This document shows, one piece after another, positions 8,542-17,629 of a stretch of DNA of 51,554 nt. The notes below the pieces were generated by a model. The model saw nothing but the letters and a program-made list of their open reading frames with translations, made no database searches and was not told the DNA's origin. Positions within the stretch are counted from its first letter, which is position 1. The number at the start of each line of letters is the position of its first letter. The stretch is from contig CASBQF010000028.1 in the NCBI GenBank assembly GCA_949127775.1, forward strand, positions 1-51,554. The letters are read 5' to 3'. A program made the position numbers and the translations under genes. This stretch comes from Oscillatoriales cyanobacterium PMM_0080. GTDB taxonomy: Bacteria; Cyanobacteriota; Cyanobacteriia; Cyanobacteriales; Microcoleaceae.

Positions 8542-9489
8542 TTAACCGTCAATGACGATCGCAATTTTGCCAACAGCGCGGCCAGTTTCGCTGTAAACGT
8601 GGGCGGCGGCTACTTCTGGTAAGCTGAAAGTGCGATCGACAATCGGCTCAATTTTATCCGATTCGATTAACTCCCGCAAAAAATCTAAATCACTCGGATT
8701 GGGACTGGCGAGAATGAATTTAGCTTTTTTACCAGACATAAACGAGCTGAAAAACATCGGTGCGAGGTTATCAAAACTGGGCAAAGTCGAGATATAGACT
8801 CCCTCCGATTGCAGGACGTTTTCGCATTCAGCAAATGTTTTTGTCCCGACAGCATCCAAAATTATATCATACTTTTCTGACTGTATAGTAAACTCAATTT
8901 CTGTATAATCTAGAACATAATCTGCTCCCAAACTATTGACAAATTCTCTATTTTTAGCGCTGCAAACTCCTGTGACTTCCGCATTCATTGCTTTCGCTAC
9001 TTGCACCGCAAAAATGCCGACTCCGCCGGAAGCGCCGTTAATCAATACTTTGTATCCTGCTTTAATTTCACCCAAATCTCTCAGCGCTTGCAAAGCAGTC
9101 AAACCTGCGATCGGCACTGCTGCGGCTTCCGCATGAGTGATATTTTTAGGCTTAAAGGCGGCACTCGATTCTGGCACGACAGCGTATTCGGCACAAGCAC
9201 CGCCAGCCGTCGGATTTAAGAATGTATAAACTTCATCTCCGGGTTGAAATTTGGTGACATCTCGCCCGACTTCTACGACAACTCCCGAGATGTCTGAACC
9301 GACAATTCGAGGAAAGTTAAATCCTGTCAATAGTTGTAGGTGTCCTTGGCGGATTTTCCAGTCTACGGGATTGATGCTGCTAGCACGAACTCGTACTAAC
9401 AATTCGTTCGATTTGGCGATCGGCTTGGACAATTCTCGGTACTGCAATTCCTCGGCGGAACCGTAGCGATCGAACGCAACTGCTTTCAT
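8542..9489 (-). CDS. NAD(P)H:quinone oxidoreductase / zinc-less MDR alcohol dehydrogenase family
   Basis: A 315-residue medium-chain dehydrogenase/reductase. The N-terminal GroES-like domain has INPVDWKIRQG and GSDISGVVVEVG; the Rossmann domain has the nucleotide motif INGASGGVGIFAVQVAKA. No structural-zinc Cys cluster is present, which places it with quinone oxidoreductase-type NADPH enzymes. The substrate is unknown; quinones or reactive enals are typical for the family. It is divergent from the SDR gene at 9640, with about 150 bp between them. Confidence 0.85.
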   Translation of the reverse strand: MKAVAFDRYGSAEELQYRELSKPIAKSNELLVRVRASSINPVDWKIRQGHLQLLTGFNFPRIVGSDISGVVVEVGRDVTKFQPGDEVYTFLNPTAGGACAEYAVVPESSAAFKPKNITHAEAAAVPIAGLTALQALRDLGEIKAGYKVLINGASGGVGIFAVQVAKAMNAEVTGVCSAKNREFVNSLGADYVLDYTEIEFTIQSEKYDIILDAVGTKTFAECENVLQSEGVYISTLPSFDNLAPMFFSSFMSGKKAKFILASPNPSDLDFLRELIESDKIEPIVDRTFSLPEVAAAHVYSETGRAVGKIAIVIDG

Positions 9490-9639
9490 GGCAAATTTTT
9501 CTGTCTATTTCTAATAGAACATTTAATCATGTACAATTATCATATAGCAATTTTATTTCGTTTGTGAAGGGGATTTATTTTTTTTTGACCGCTCCAGCGC
9601 CAGAGGGCGCAGAGAAAGAGAAAAGATAGAGATGGAAAA

Positions 9640-10398
9640 ATGATTGATTTAACTGGAAAGGTGATTTTAGTAACTGGTGGCTCGAAAGGGATTGGTGCAA
9701 CGACGGTTCGGACTCTGGTTAATGCTGGGGCTGACGTGATTTTGCATTACTTTCGCAGTCAGGAAGCAGCGGAATCGGTAGCAGCAAGTGTCGCGGGCGA
9801 TCGCTGTTATTTATTAGCAGCAGATTTGATGTCACCAAATATGGCTTCGACTTTGTGGCAAGATGCTTTAAAATGGCGCGGTCATATTGATATTATAGTT
9901 AACAATGCTGGGATTATGCAGTCGGCTGGTATCGAGGACAATTTCGATATTTGGTCATCGGCTTGGCAGCAAACTCTACAAGTTAATTTAGTTGCGGTTG
10001 CTGATTTGTGCCGGGAAGCAATTCTGCATTTTCAAACTCGCAATGGTGGTACAATCATTAATATAGCAAGTCGCGCAGCTTTTCGTGGCGATGACCCGAA
10101 TTATTTACACTATGCTGCATCAAAAGGTGCGATCGTTTCTCTGACTCGCAGCATTGCTAGAGGCTTTGCGGCTGATAATATTTTGGCTTTTACTGTGGCG
10201 CCGGGATTTGTCAGTACAGAAATGTCGGATAAGTTTATTCAGGAGTGTGGCGAAGCTGAGGTTGTGCGCGATATCCCGATCGGCAAAATCGCCCCTCCTC
10301 AAGATGTTGCCAACGTGATCGCCTTTCTAGCGTCTGGTTTGGCGACGCACGCTACCGGGACAACGATCGACATTAACGGCGCTTCTTACGTGCATTAA
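9640..10398 (+). CDS. Short-chain dehydrogenase/reductase (SDR) family oxidoreductase
   Basis: A 252-residue classical SDR. The cofactor motif TGGSKGIG is near the N-terminus, NNAG follows at about residues 88-91, and the active-site pair is in YAASKGA, with the catalytic Ser in IASRAAF. The C-terminal DINGASYVH resembles 3-oxoacyl-ACP reductase-like SDRs. It reduces or oxidises a small carbonyl/alcohol with NAD(P)H; the substrate is not deducible. It is divergently arranged with the MDR reductase at 8542-9489, so shared regulation is possible. Confidence 0.85.
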   Translation: MIDLTGKVILVTGGSKGIGATTVRTLVNAGADVILHYFRSQEAAESVAASVAGDRCYLLAADLMSPNMASTLWQDALKWRGHIDIIVNNAGIMQSAGIEDNFDIWSSAWQQTLQVNLVAVADLCREAILHFQTRNGGTIINIASRAAFRGDDPNYLHYAASKGAIVSLTRSIARGFAADNILAFTVAPGFVSTEMSDKFIQECGEAEVVRDIPIGKIAPPQDVANVIAFLASGLATHATGTTIDINGASYVH

Positions 10399-10580
10399 GG
10401 CGATCGCACAACTTGCACAAAACATCTCATTGTAGGGTGCGCAATGCGCACCTTGCCACTACCTCCAAAGACTCACCTCGCACATTTTACCACCAACCAA
10501 TTTATAACCTTAGCCAGACGCGAAAACAGCAACAAAAGAATTAAGTTTAGATAAAATGCTAGCTTGAGAGAAACTGATTT

Positions 10581-11678
10581 ATGACAGCCGATAACAAAGC
10601 CAAAACAAAACGAGTTGCCATACTAATCGAAAACGGAGTTGAAGATTCCGAATTTCTGGTTCCTTACAACGGCTTAAAACAAGCAGGATTTGATGTAGTT
10701 GTCCTCGGTTCGCGGACAAACGAAAAATATGCCGGCAAAAATGGTAAAGTTGCCCAGCAAGCTGATGGAACTACCACAGAATCATTAGCAGCAGAATTCG
10801 ATGCAGTGATAATTCCCGGCGGTATGGCTCCCGATACAATGCGGACAAATCAGAATACAGTGCGGTTTGTCAAGGAAGCAATGGAACAAGGAAAAATCGT
10901 CGCTGCTGTTTGTCACGGCCCGCAACTTTTGATTGAAGCCGACGCGCTCAAAGGCAAAAATGCGACTGGTTTCTTAGCAATTAAAACCGACATGATCAAT
11001 GCCGGAGCTAACTACATTAACGAAGCTTTAGTTGTTGATGGCAACTTGATTACTTCCCGCCAACCGGGAGATTTAGGAATATTTACCACTGCAATTTTAG
11101 CCCGCCTCGGTTATGGTGGCAAAGCAGTCGGCTTACCCGAAGAAACCGACGCCAGCGCAGAATGGTGGAAACTAGCTAATGGTTGGGGTGGCTCGACACA
11201 AGGCGACATTGCAAAAGGTTTAAATACCGCCCTCGCAGGGGAACGTTATGCTTGCGAAGCGTTTCAGAACTATGCGGAAAAAACCGGAGATAGCGATTTG
11301 CGATCGCTCCTCACAGAAATGGTAAAAAATAAACAGCAACACATCCTCGCTCTCGAAAACCGCCTCAACGATTTCGGCGAAAAACCCTCAATTCCCGCCC
11401 AAATTGCTGACAAATACGCCAAATTAAAATCTTCAATCCAAGGAACCGATGAAACCTTCTTGTTGCGGAGCACCCTCGGCGATTTGCAAACAGGTATTGT
11501 CGATATCAACCACCTGCGGGCGAAGTTCACAGATCCGGTATCAACTGACATCTTTACACAGATAGAAGCGGATTTGTGCAAGTGCGAACAAGTCGTTGCT
11601 AAACTCTTCCGCGCCCGTGCAGTATCGCAGGAACTTAAGGCGCCTAAACCTTCGACTAGCCCCGCTGTCAAAATGTAA
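10581..11678 (+). CDS. DJ-1/PfpI domain fused to a ferritin-like DUF2383-type four-helix domain
   Basis: Residues ~10-175 are a DJ-1/PfpI (class I glutamine-amidotransferase-like) domain with the nucleophile elbow AAVCHGP (Cys111-His112) and the acidic EDSEFLVP segment. Such domains act as stress-induced glyoxalases, deglycases or chaperone-like proteins. Residues ~205-345 form a separate helical domain (ALAGERYACEAFQNYAEKTG, then KQQHILALENRLNDFG), recognisable as the DUF2383/PA2169 ferritin-like family. The fusion is not the usual architecture. Whether the helical domain binds metal is unknown; Glu/His residues are present. A hairpin at 11696-11752 follows the gene. Confidence 0.82.
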   Translation: MTADNKAKTKRVAILIENGVEDSEFLVPYNGLKQAGFDVVVLGSRTNEKYAGKNGKVAQQADGTTTESLAAEFDAVIIPGGMAPDTMRTNQNTVRFVKEAMEQGKIVAAVCHGPQLLIEADALKGKNATGFLAIKTDMINAGANYINEALVVDGNLITSRQPGDLGIFTTAILARLGYGGKAVGLPEETDASAEWWKLANGWGGSTQGDIAKGLNTALAGERYACEAFQNYAEKTGDSDLRSLLTEMVKNKQQHILALENRLNDFGEKPSIPAQIADKYAKLKSSIQGTDETFLLRSTLGDLQTGIVDINHLRAKFTDPVSTDIFTQIEADLCKCEQVVAKLFRARAVSQELKAPKPSTSPAVKM

Positions 11679-11695
11679 TCTCCAGGCGGATCAAC

Positions 11696-11752
11696 AAATT
11701 TGTAGTTGTGTCCGGGGGTGAGAACCCCCACCCAAAACACAACTACAAATTT
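11696..11752 (+). terminator. Long hairpin after the DJ-1 fusion gene
   Basis: A perfect 16-bp outer stem AAATTTGTAGTTGTGT / ACACAACTACAAATTT (11696-11711 with 11737-11752) encloses an inner GGGGG/CCCCC hairpin. A short TTTTG follows. It can act as a terminator for 10581-11678, or may be a small repeat element. Confidence 0.5.
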
Positions 11753-11848
11753 TTGATGCAATCATAAAATATACGCCTTTGCGGTAAAATAAAAGCCGAG
11801 CCTAAAAAGCTGACACTGAAGTAACTGCAAGGTGGAGATTTTTATTAA

Positions 11849-13249
11849 ATGGCTTCTATTTTTGTTTCAGCCGGACATGGCGGGTTTGAAGGAAGTTTGC
11901 GCGATCCGGGCGCGATCGCATTTGGGACAACTGAAGCCCAGGAACTTATTCTAACTCGGGATTTATTAGTACCTGAATTACGGCAGCGAGGCATAGACAC
12001 TTTCTCCGTACCAGATACTCTTAGCTTAATGGAAAGTATCGCTTGGATAAATAGTCGCTGTCAGCCGGGAGATGTAGCAGTTGAAATACACGCAGACGCT
12101 TTTTCTAGTCCCCAAGTTCGTGGTGCTAGCGCGTTTTATATTGGCAGCAACCCCAAACGAAAAGCAGACGCGGATTTAATCTTAAATGGCTATTTGCGCA
12201 GGTGTCCAGAAGTACCGAATCGCGGCGCAAAAGCAGATACAGAAGCAGGTGTTGGCAGCCTCGCATTTTGTCGGCGCGTAAACATTCCTTCGCTGTTAAT
12301 AGAAATCGCTTTTTTAACTAACATCGACGACTTGCGAATTCTTCAAACTCGTCGTCGCGATGTCGCCCTCGGACTCGCTGACGGACTCGAAGCTTGGTTA
12401 AAAAATACCGATTTGAAACCTTTGCCGACACCAACTCCTGCACCGACTCCTGCACCGACTCCTGCACCGACACCGACACCAAAACCGATAGTTTATCCCT
12501 TAATTAATATCCAAATTAACGGTGCGCCGTACGAAGAAAAAGGCATTTTGGTCAACGGAAATGCTTTTGTTCCTTCGGAAGTTCTAGACGCTCTCGAAAT
12601 CAAACCAGAGGCAGCCGATCGCCGAATCACGTACAATGGAGTAGTATTCGTGCGGGCGATCGATTTGCGCGATGGTGGCATTTCCGTAGCTTGGGATCAG
12701 TCCACAACATCAGTATCCCTGCGATCGCGCCGCGATATCCTCTCAGGTTTGGGAAAAATCATGGGTCGCGGTTTAACTACCCCCCAACAAATCACAGTAT
12801 TTCTCACAAAAACTAACAGCAAAGCGCTGGCAGCATTCCCCAATTTACCTCAAATTTACACACAAGAAGCAGGCGCAGAAGGCGTCAATCACGACGTAGC
12901 TTTTTGCCAAATGTGTTTAGAAACAAATTATCTCAACTTTGGCGGTGCTGTTAAGCCACAACAATTTAACTTTGCCGACATGGGAATAATTACCGCCACA
13001 AATTCTGGCCTCTCATTTCCCGACGCCCGGACAGGAATTAGAGCTCAAATTCAGCATCTAAAAGCTTACGCCAGCACAGAACCAATCAACCAACCTTTAG
13101 TTAAAGAAAACGTGCGTTTTCGCTTTGTCAAGCGCGCTGTCGCCCCCACCGTCAACGAACTTGCAGGCCGCTGGAATTCAGACCCTTTATACGGACAAAA
13201 AATCATCAATATCATCCGGCTTTTGTACGAAAATGCCAGTTTGTTATAA
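11849..13249 (+). CDS. Two-domain peptidoglycan hydrolase: amidase_3 plus glucosaminidase
   Basis: The N-terminal domain (~1-185) is an N-acetylmuramoyl-L-alanine amidase_3. Zinc/catalytic elements are SAGHGGFEG (His9), VEIHADAF and LLIEIAFLTN. A Pro/Thr linker ([16 protein letters not shown]) leads to a stalk-like domain (INIQINGAPYEEKG, ~219-290). The end (~305-466) resembles mannosyl-glycoprotein endo-beta-N-acetylglucosaminidase domains (VAFCQMCLETNYLNFGG, with the catalytic-type Glu). It would cleave both the peptide stem and the glycan strand of the cell wall. There is no signal peptide: the protein starts directly with MASIFVSAGHGG, and a GGAG site precedes this ATG. Export or cytoplasmic storage is therefore unexplained. 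Confidence 0.85.
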   Translation: MASIFVSAGHGGFEGSLRDPGAIAFGTTEAQELILTRDLLVPELRQRGIDTFSVPDTLSLMESIAWINSRCQPGDVAVEIHADAFSSPQVRGASAFYIGSNPKRKADADLILNGYLRRCPEVPNRGAKADTEAGVGSLAFCRRVNIPSLLIEIAFLTNIDDLRILQTRRRDVALGLADGLEAWLKNTDLKPLPTPTPAPTPAPTPAPTPTPKPIVYPLINIQINGAPYEEKGILVNGNAFVPSEVLDALEIKPEAADRRITYNGVVFVRAIDLRDGGISVAWDQSTTSVSLRSRRDILSGLGKIMGRGLTTPQQITVFLTKTNSKALAAFPNLPQIYTQEAGAEGVNHDVAFCQMCLETNYLNFGGAVKPQQFNFADMGIITATNSGLSFPDARTGIRAQIQHLKAYASTEPINQPLVKENVRFRFVKRAVAPTVNELAGRWNSDPLYGQKIINIIRLLYENASLL

Positions 13250-13280
13250 GTACATACACCAAAAATTATAGGTTTGTAGT

Positions 13281-13398
13281 AAGGACTTTAGTCCAATGGC
13301 ACTGAAATTTGGTAAATCACGGAGGATCAAACCATTGGAAACTCATTGTATACCAGCCAATCATTCAGACTTTTTCAGTGCCATTTGACTTTAGTCCT
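13281..13398. repeat. Inverted-repeat element (AGGACTTTAGTCC arms)
   Basis: AAGGACTTTAGTCC plus ATGGCACTGAAA on the left is mirrored by TTTCAGTGCCAT plus GACTTTAGTCCT on the right. The same AGGACT-TTAGTCC motif is scattered elsewhere (125-165, 32440-32520). It is a non-coding mobile-repeat type. Confidence 0.55.
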
Positions 13399-13445
13399 CT
13401 CCGTAACTTCGGTGGGTAGTTTGCTTTTTTCCACCCGATGTGTAA

Positions 13446-13502
13446 GGTGCGTCGCCATGATATTTACCATTGAATCCAAGAGATTAAAGATGGCGACGCA
13501 CC
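13446..13502. repeat. Inverted repeat GGTGCGTCGCCAT
   Basis: A 13-bp perfect inverted repeat (13446-13458 with 13490-13502) with a 31-bp loop. It lies in the 367-bp gene-free gap before the SLH gene. The remainder of that gap (13510-13616) is a pyrimidine run of CTTCCTT units, leaving the SLH gene without a purine-rich ribosome binding site. Confidence 0.55.
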
Positions 13503-13616
13503 CTACGAAAAAACACAAGCTTTTATTCCTTCTTCCTTCTGTCTTCTGTCTTATTCCTTCGTGTCCTTAGCGTCTTCGCGGTTCGTCCTTCTTCCTTCTT
13601 CCTTCTTCCTATCACT

Positions 13617-15641
13617 ATGGCTTCCAACATAAATCCCTTTTCAGACACTCAAAATCATTGGGCCAAAATATTCATTGACGGCTTAGTAGAACGAGCAGTA
13701 ATCAGCGGTTTTCCCGATCGCACTTTTCGCCCCAATACCAACCTCACCCGCGCCCAATTCGCCGCCATTGTCAGCAAAGCCTTTCCCGTACCCGACAAAC
13801 AGCCCTACATTCGCTTTATCGACGTTCCCGCCAACCACTGGGCCGCCGCCGCCATTGAAATAGCATATAAAAGAGGATTTATCTCCGGCTATCCCGACAA
13901 CCTGTTTAAACCCGAAAACAGGATTACCAGAGCCGAGGCATTAGTTGCCTTAGTCAGTGGCATATTTGGGTCAAACGCTGCACCGACAACCAATTTGGTT
14001 CTATCAAACATCTACCAAGATAGTACAGAAATTCCTAATTATGCCAAAAAGGCGATCGTCATCGCAACCCAATCCGAAATAGTCGTCAACGCCCCCAACT
14101 TAAACCTATTAAATCCTGCCGGAAATGCCACGCGAGCCGATGTCGCAGCCTGGGTTTATCAAGCCTTAGTATATCTCAAAAGAGCACCACAAATATACAA
14201 TCAATATATTATAGTTCTCAGTAAAGTGCCGCGACCAAAAGTTAGCGTTAGCCACCAGCGAGAATTTCGCGGAGTTTGGATCACATCCGTGTGGAATATT
14301 GACTGGCCATTCAGCGACAAACTCTCAGCAGAACAGGAAAAAACCGAAATGCTGAAAATTCTTGACAGGCTAGAAGAAATGAATTTCAATGCGATTATCC
14401 TCCAAGTTCGAGCTGCGGGCGACGCCCTTTACGCCTCCGAATTAGAACCTTGGAGTGCGTGGCTGACAGGAACCCAAGGAAAGCCGCCGCAACCTTATTA
14501 TGATCCTTTAACATTTGTCGTTGCAGAAAGCCACAAACGCAACATTGAAGTTCACGCTTGGTTCAATCCCTACCGCGCCAAAGTTTCATCAACTAAAACC
14601 CCTCCCAATGTCCGCCCTCACATCTCTGTTACCAATCCCGAATGTGTTTATCCGTGGGGCGATGATTTGTGGATGGACCCGGGAATTTCTTTAGTTCAAG
14701 ATAAGACTTACAACGTAATTTTAGACGTAGTAAAGCGCTACGATATAGACGGCGTTCACTTCGACGATTATTTCTATCCTTATCCGATCGCCGATCAAGA
14801 ATTTCCTGACAGCAAGATTTACAATAGTTATGTCTCTAGAGGCGGGCAAATGAGTTTAGGAGATTGGCGCCGAGAAAATGTAAACAAGTTAGTTAAAAGA
14901 CTAGGACAAGGAATTAAAACAGTCAAACCAAACGTCAAATTCGGGATCAGTCCCTTCGGGATTTATCGCCCGGGACAGCCACCACAAAGTCGCGGTTTAG
15001 ACGCCTACGAAGCACTGTATGCCGACTCCAAAAAATGGTTAGAATCAGGTTGGGTAGATTATCTAAATCCACAACTTTACTGGCGCATCGACCAAACAGC
15101 CCAAAGCTATCCAATGTTACTAGAATGGTGGCTACAAAATAACCCTCAAAATCGACATATTTACGTAGGGAACAACTTAGGAAGACTCGACGGCAATAAG
15201 TGGACTGTGCAGGAAATTAACAACCAAATTGAGATTACGCGAAACTCAAAAGAAAACTTAGCTTTGGGTAATGTTTTCTTCAGCATGAAAGCATTTAGCG
15301 AAAACCGCCAGCAAATTTACGATAATTTCAAATCGAATACCTATAAACAACCAGCCCTTGTTCCTGCGATGCCCTGGCAAAAGGGAACTCCTCCGCCCCC
15401 TCCTGTAGGAGTCGAAGTAAAGAAAGTAGGAAATAGCAATGTTTTGCAGTGGAGAAATACCGCAGATCCTAACATCCGTTCTTGGACGCTTTATCAAAAG
15501 AATGGTGATAACTGGAAACTCATCAAAATCATCAATGCAGATACCGTACAAGTAACGATAGGAACGGGAATTTATGCTTTGTGTGCGGTGAGTATCATGG
15601 CTGTAGAAAGTGTGGGAGTTTTCATAGAAATAGCAGCATAA
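13617..15641 (+). CDS. SLH-domain protein with GHL10 glycoside-hydrolase-like domain
   Basis: Three S-layer homology motifs occupy ~5-185 (NHWAKIFIDGLVERAVISGF is the first). They are followed by a GHL10/DUF187-type TIM-barrel domain (~215-560) starting REFRGVWITSVWNIDWPF, with acidic active-site-like residues in DGVHFDDYFYPY. The C-terminus (~590-674) looks fibronectin-III-like. Proteins of this kind are thought to act on cell-surface glycans. No signal peptide is visible at MASNINPFSDTQ and no Shine-Dalgarno precedes this ATG. The in-frame upstream DNA is a pyrimidine run encoding a fortuitously hydrophobic peptide without a convincing start. It follows the peptidoglycan hydrolase on the same strand. 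Confidence 0.85.
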   Translation: MASNINPFSDTQNHWAKIFIDGLVERAVISGFPDRTFRPNTNLTRAQFAAIVSKAFPVPDKQPYIRFIDVPANHWAAAAIEIAYKRGFISGYPDNLFKPENRITRAEALVALVSGIFGSNAAPTTNLVLSNIYQDSTEIPNYAKKAIVIATQSEIVVNAPNLNLLNPAGNATRADVAAWVYQALVYLKRAPQIYNQYIIVLSKVPRPKVSVSHQREFRGVWITSVWNIDWPFSDKLSAEQEKTEMLKILDRLEEMNFNAIILQVRAAGDALYASELEPWSAWLTGTQGKPPQPYYDPLTFVVAESHKRNIEVHAWFNPYRAKVSSTKTPPNVRPHISVTNPECVYPWGDDLWMDPGISLVQDKTYNVILDVVKRYDIDGVHFDDYFYPYPIADQEFPDSKIYNSYVSRGGQMSLGDWRRENVNKLVKRLGQGIKTVKPNVKFGISPFGIYRPGQPPQSRGLDAYEALYADSKKWLESGWVDYLNPQLYWRIDQTAQSYPMLLEWWLQNNPQNRHIYVGNNLGRLDGNKWTVQEINNQIEITRNSKENLALGNVFFSMKAFSENRQQIYDNFKSNTYKQPALVPAMPWQKGTPPPPPVGVEVKKVGNSNVLQWRNTADPNIRSWTLYQKNGDNWKLIKIINADTVQVTIGTGIYALCAVSIMAVESVGVFIEIAA

Positions 15642-15662
15642 AATATAAATGTAAGGATGAAC

Positions 15663-16288
15663 ATGAAAAATCTGCGACTTCCCGAACAAAGACGAAAAGT
15701 TTACATTGAAATCGCCCTGCGCCGATGCCGCCCGGTAGCGGCAGCACTTTAGAATTTCTCAGCAAAAGAACTTGGAACACGCCCGTGACTAACATTAAGA
15801 ATATTATCAAACAAACTCAGTTTGTTGTTGTAGGAGGAATTGCTACCAGGCTTTATATGCCAGAACGCATGACTGATAAACTTGAGATTTTAGTATTGAC
15901 TGATGATGCGGAAAATATCTATCAAGAATTAGTTGCTGGTGGTAGCATAAAAGTTGGAGAACTCAGCATAGGTGGTAGTAGTTGGCAACTACCAGATGGT
16001 AGTATTTTGGTTCTTGAATCACAACAACCTTGGGTTAGAGAAGCGATCGCAAATCCGAACATCGCCCCCGACAATTTGCCAATTATCGAATTGCCCTATT
16101 TGATATTAATGAAATTGCAAGCTAGTCGCGGTATAGATATTGGCGACTTGACGCGGATGTTAGGAGGGGCCGATGAAACTGCTTTAGAATTAGTAAGAAA
16201 GACAGTAAAAATTTACCTTCCTGATGCGGTGGAAGACCTAGAAAGTTTAATTGTACTAGGAAAATTAGAAAGGGGCGAATTAGCTTAA
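15663..16288 (+). pseudogene. Frame-disrupted gene, nucleotidyltransferase-like fold suspected
   Basis: An ATG at 15663, with AAGGA five bases upstream, opens MNLRLPEQRR-like coding (actual start MKNLRLPEQRRKVYIEI) that stops at TAG 15750-15752. The frame one base back (-1) continues from LEFLSKRTWNTPVTNIKNII for about 180 residues to 16288. Reading CTT-TTA across CTTTAG joins both parts into one sensible protein of about 208 residues. The longer part contains VVVGGIATRLYMPERMTDKLEIL, reminiscent of nucleotidyltransferase/AbiEii-like antitoxin-toxin proteins (GG...R...D), but this is a weak call. The ORF that starts at 15725 has no ribosome binding site. The gene is either decayed or shifted by translational slippage. 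Confidence 0.55.
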
Positions 16289-16306
16289 TAGAAATTTTGA
16301 AAAGTC

Positions 16307-16420
16307 CATCTCAATGAGTGAAGAGGGCGAAGCATGACCGCATATAAGTTATTAGTTATAATCCCATATTGATTGCGGTCATGCTTCGCCCCTACAAATA
16401 TATTTGCACTCATTGAGATG
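16307..16420. repeat. 114-bp nested palindromic element
   Basis: Outer arms CATCTCAATGAGTG / CACTCATTGAGATG (16307-16320 with 16407-16420) are perfect. An inner pair GGGCGAAGCATGACCGCA / TGCGGTCATGCTTCGCCC is also perfect. The element has no coding capacity and sits between two convergent genes, where it could also terminate both. Confidence 0.75.
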
Positions 16421-16458
16421 CACCGATTTTGATAGCGATCGCATTAACTTGCCGTCCA

Positions 16459-17538
16459 TTACTTTGACAGAAACCGCAGCAACTCCTGATTAAATTGCTC
16501 TGGCGCTTCATGGTGAGGAATATGACCAATGCCTGAAAGTTCTACCAGAGTGCTGCGAGAAATCACTTTTGCGGCACCGCGACTTAGTTCAGGAAAATTG
16601 CCCATTGTAGCCGCCACATCCGGGCTAATGTAGGCTCGCCCTAGGGCAATTCGGTCTTCTAAACCAACGATCAAAAGTGTTGGTTGAGTCAGCGCAGACA
16701 ATTCGTAGCGAATCGGTTCTCGGTAAATCATCTGCCAAGTTCTTGCCATTACCCGTGTCCAACGGCTATACTCTGCACTTTCACTCAGCCGAACACGAGT
16801 TTGAACAAAGGGCCGATCGCGCTCTGGAACCCAGGTTTTGACAAAGTTCCGCAAAAATCGCTCGATCGCACCTGGATCGCTCAAAGATTCATCTTGCTGC
16901 AATCGTTCGATCGTTTGAGGTGGCACTTTCAAGCGGTAATCTTCTAATCCTACGGGTGCTTCTAACACCACACGCTGGATGCGGTTTGGATAAAGCCGGG
17001 CTAACCGCACCGCCAGCATTCCACCCATCGAGTGTCCGACAATATCTACGGTTTGAATGTTCAGCGAATCGAGAAGCTGCGCGGTATTCATCCCCAGCAT
17101 ATCTAAGCTGTAATCCACATCCGGCTTGCTGGATTTGCCAAATCCGACTTGATCGGGGACAATTACGCGATAACCTGCGGTAGCAAGTGCTTGAATTGTG
17201 GCCTGCCAATAGTTACCCGAAAAGTTCCGCCCATGTAGTAGCAAAACCGTTCGTCCGTTAGCGCGATCGCCAGCCCGGATGTCCATGTAGCCCATGCGGA
17301 CTGGTTGCCCTTCGATCGTTAAATTCAAAAACTGAACTGGATGAGGATAGGGCAATCCTTCAAGTGCAATTCCGATCGGATTGCTGGCTGAAACTGCTGC
17401 TGATTGGGCGATCGCTGGAGACGCTTGAACTGCCCAAAAAGCCATACCGATCGAAGCGAGACAGACTAAGATAGCCAGAAATAAGCTAGCTAAAAACAGC
17501 GATTTGATTCGTAATATTTTTTGTTTGACCGTCAGCAT
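16459..17538 (-). CDS. Exported or membrane-anchored alpha/beta-hydrolase
   Basis: The preferred start is the ATG at 17536-17538, preceded by AAGGTAAG; it gives MLTVKQKILRIKSLFLASLFLAILV, a signal/anchor sequence. The mature part is a classical alpha/beta hydrolase. It has the oxyanion motif LLLHGRNFSGNYW, nucleophile elbow VGHSMGGM, acid in GLEDRIAL, and His in GIGHIPHHEAPEQF. The substrate is unknown; lactones, esters and epoxides are usual. It follows the yellow/MRJP-like gene by about 90 bp on the same strand and is probably co-transcribed from the TetR-type promoter at 18920-18949. An upstream GTG-initiated frame reaches 17601 but lacks a ribosome binding site. Confidence 0.85.
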   Translation of the reverse strand: MLTVKQKILRIKSLFLASLFLAILVCLASIGMAFWAVQASPAIAQSAAVSASNPIGIALEGLPYPHPVQFLNLTIEGQPVRMGYMDIRAGDRANGRTVLLLHGRNFSGNYWQATIQALATAGYRVIVPDQVGFGKSSKPDVDYSLDMLGMNTAQLLDSLNIQTVDIVGHSMGGMLAVRLARLYPNRIQRVVLEAPVGLEDYRLKVPPQTIERLQQDESLSDPGAIERFLRNFVKTWVPERDRPFVQTRVRLSESAEYSRWTRVMARTWQMIYREPIRYELSALTQPTLLIVGLEDRIALGRAYISPDVAATMGNFPELSRGAAKVISRSTLVELSGIGHIPHHEAPEQFNQELLRFLSK

Positions 17539-17629
17539 ACTGCTTACCTTTGTTGCAATTGAGTATCTCAACATCAGAGAAATTTGCTGGTTGTGTTCCA
17601 CATTGCGATCGTCAGAAAAAAGCTATTTT

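Noticed and set aside
8385-8573. A 62-codon minus-strand frame between tatC and the MDR reductase
   Set aside because: It overlaps the 3' end of the reductase in another frame and shows no ribosome binding site or domain.
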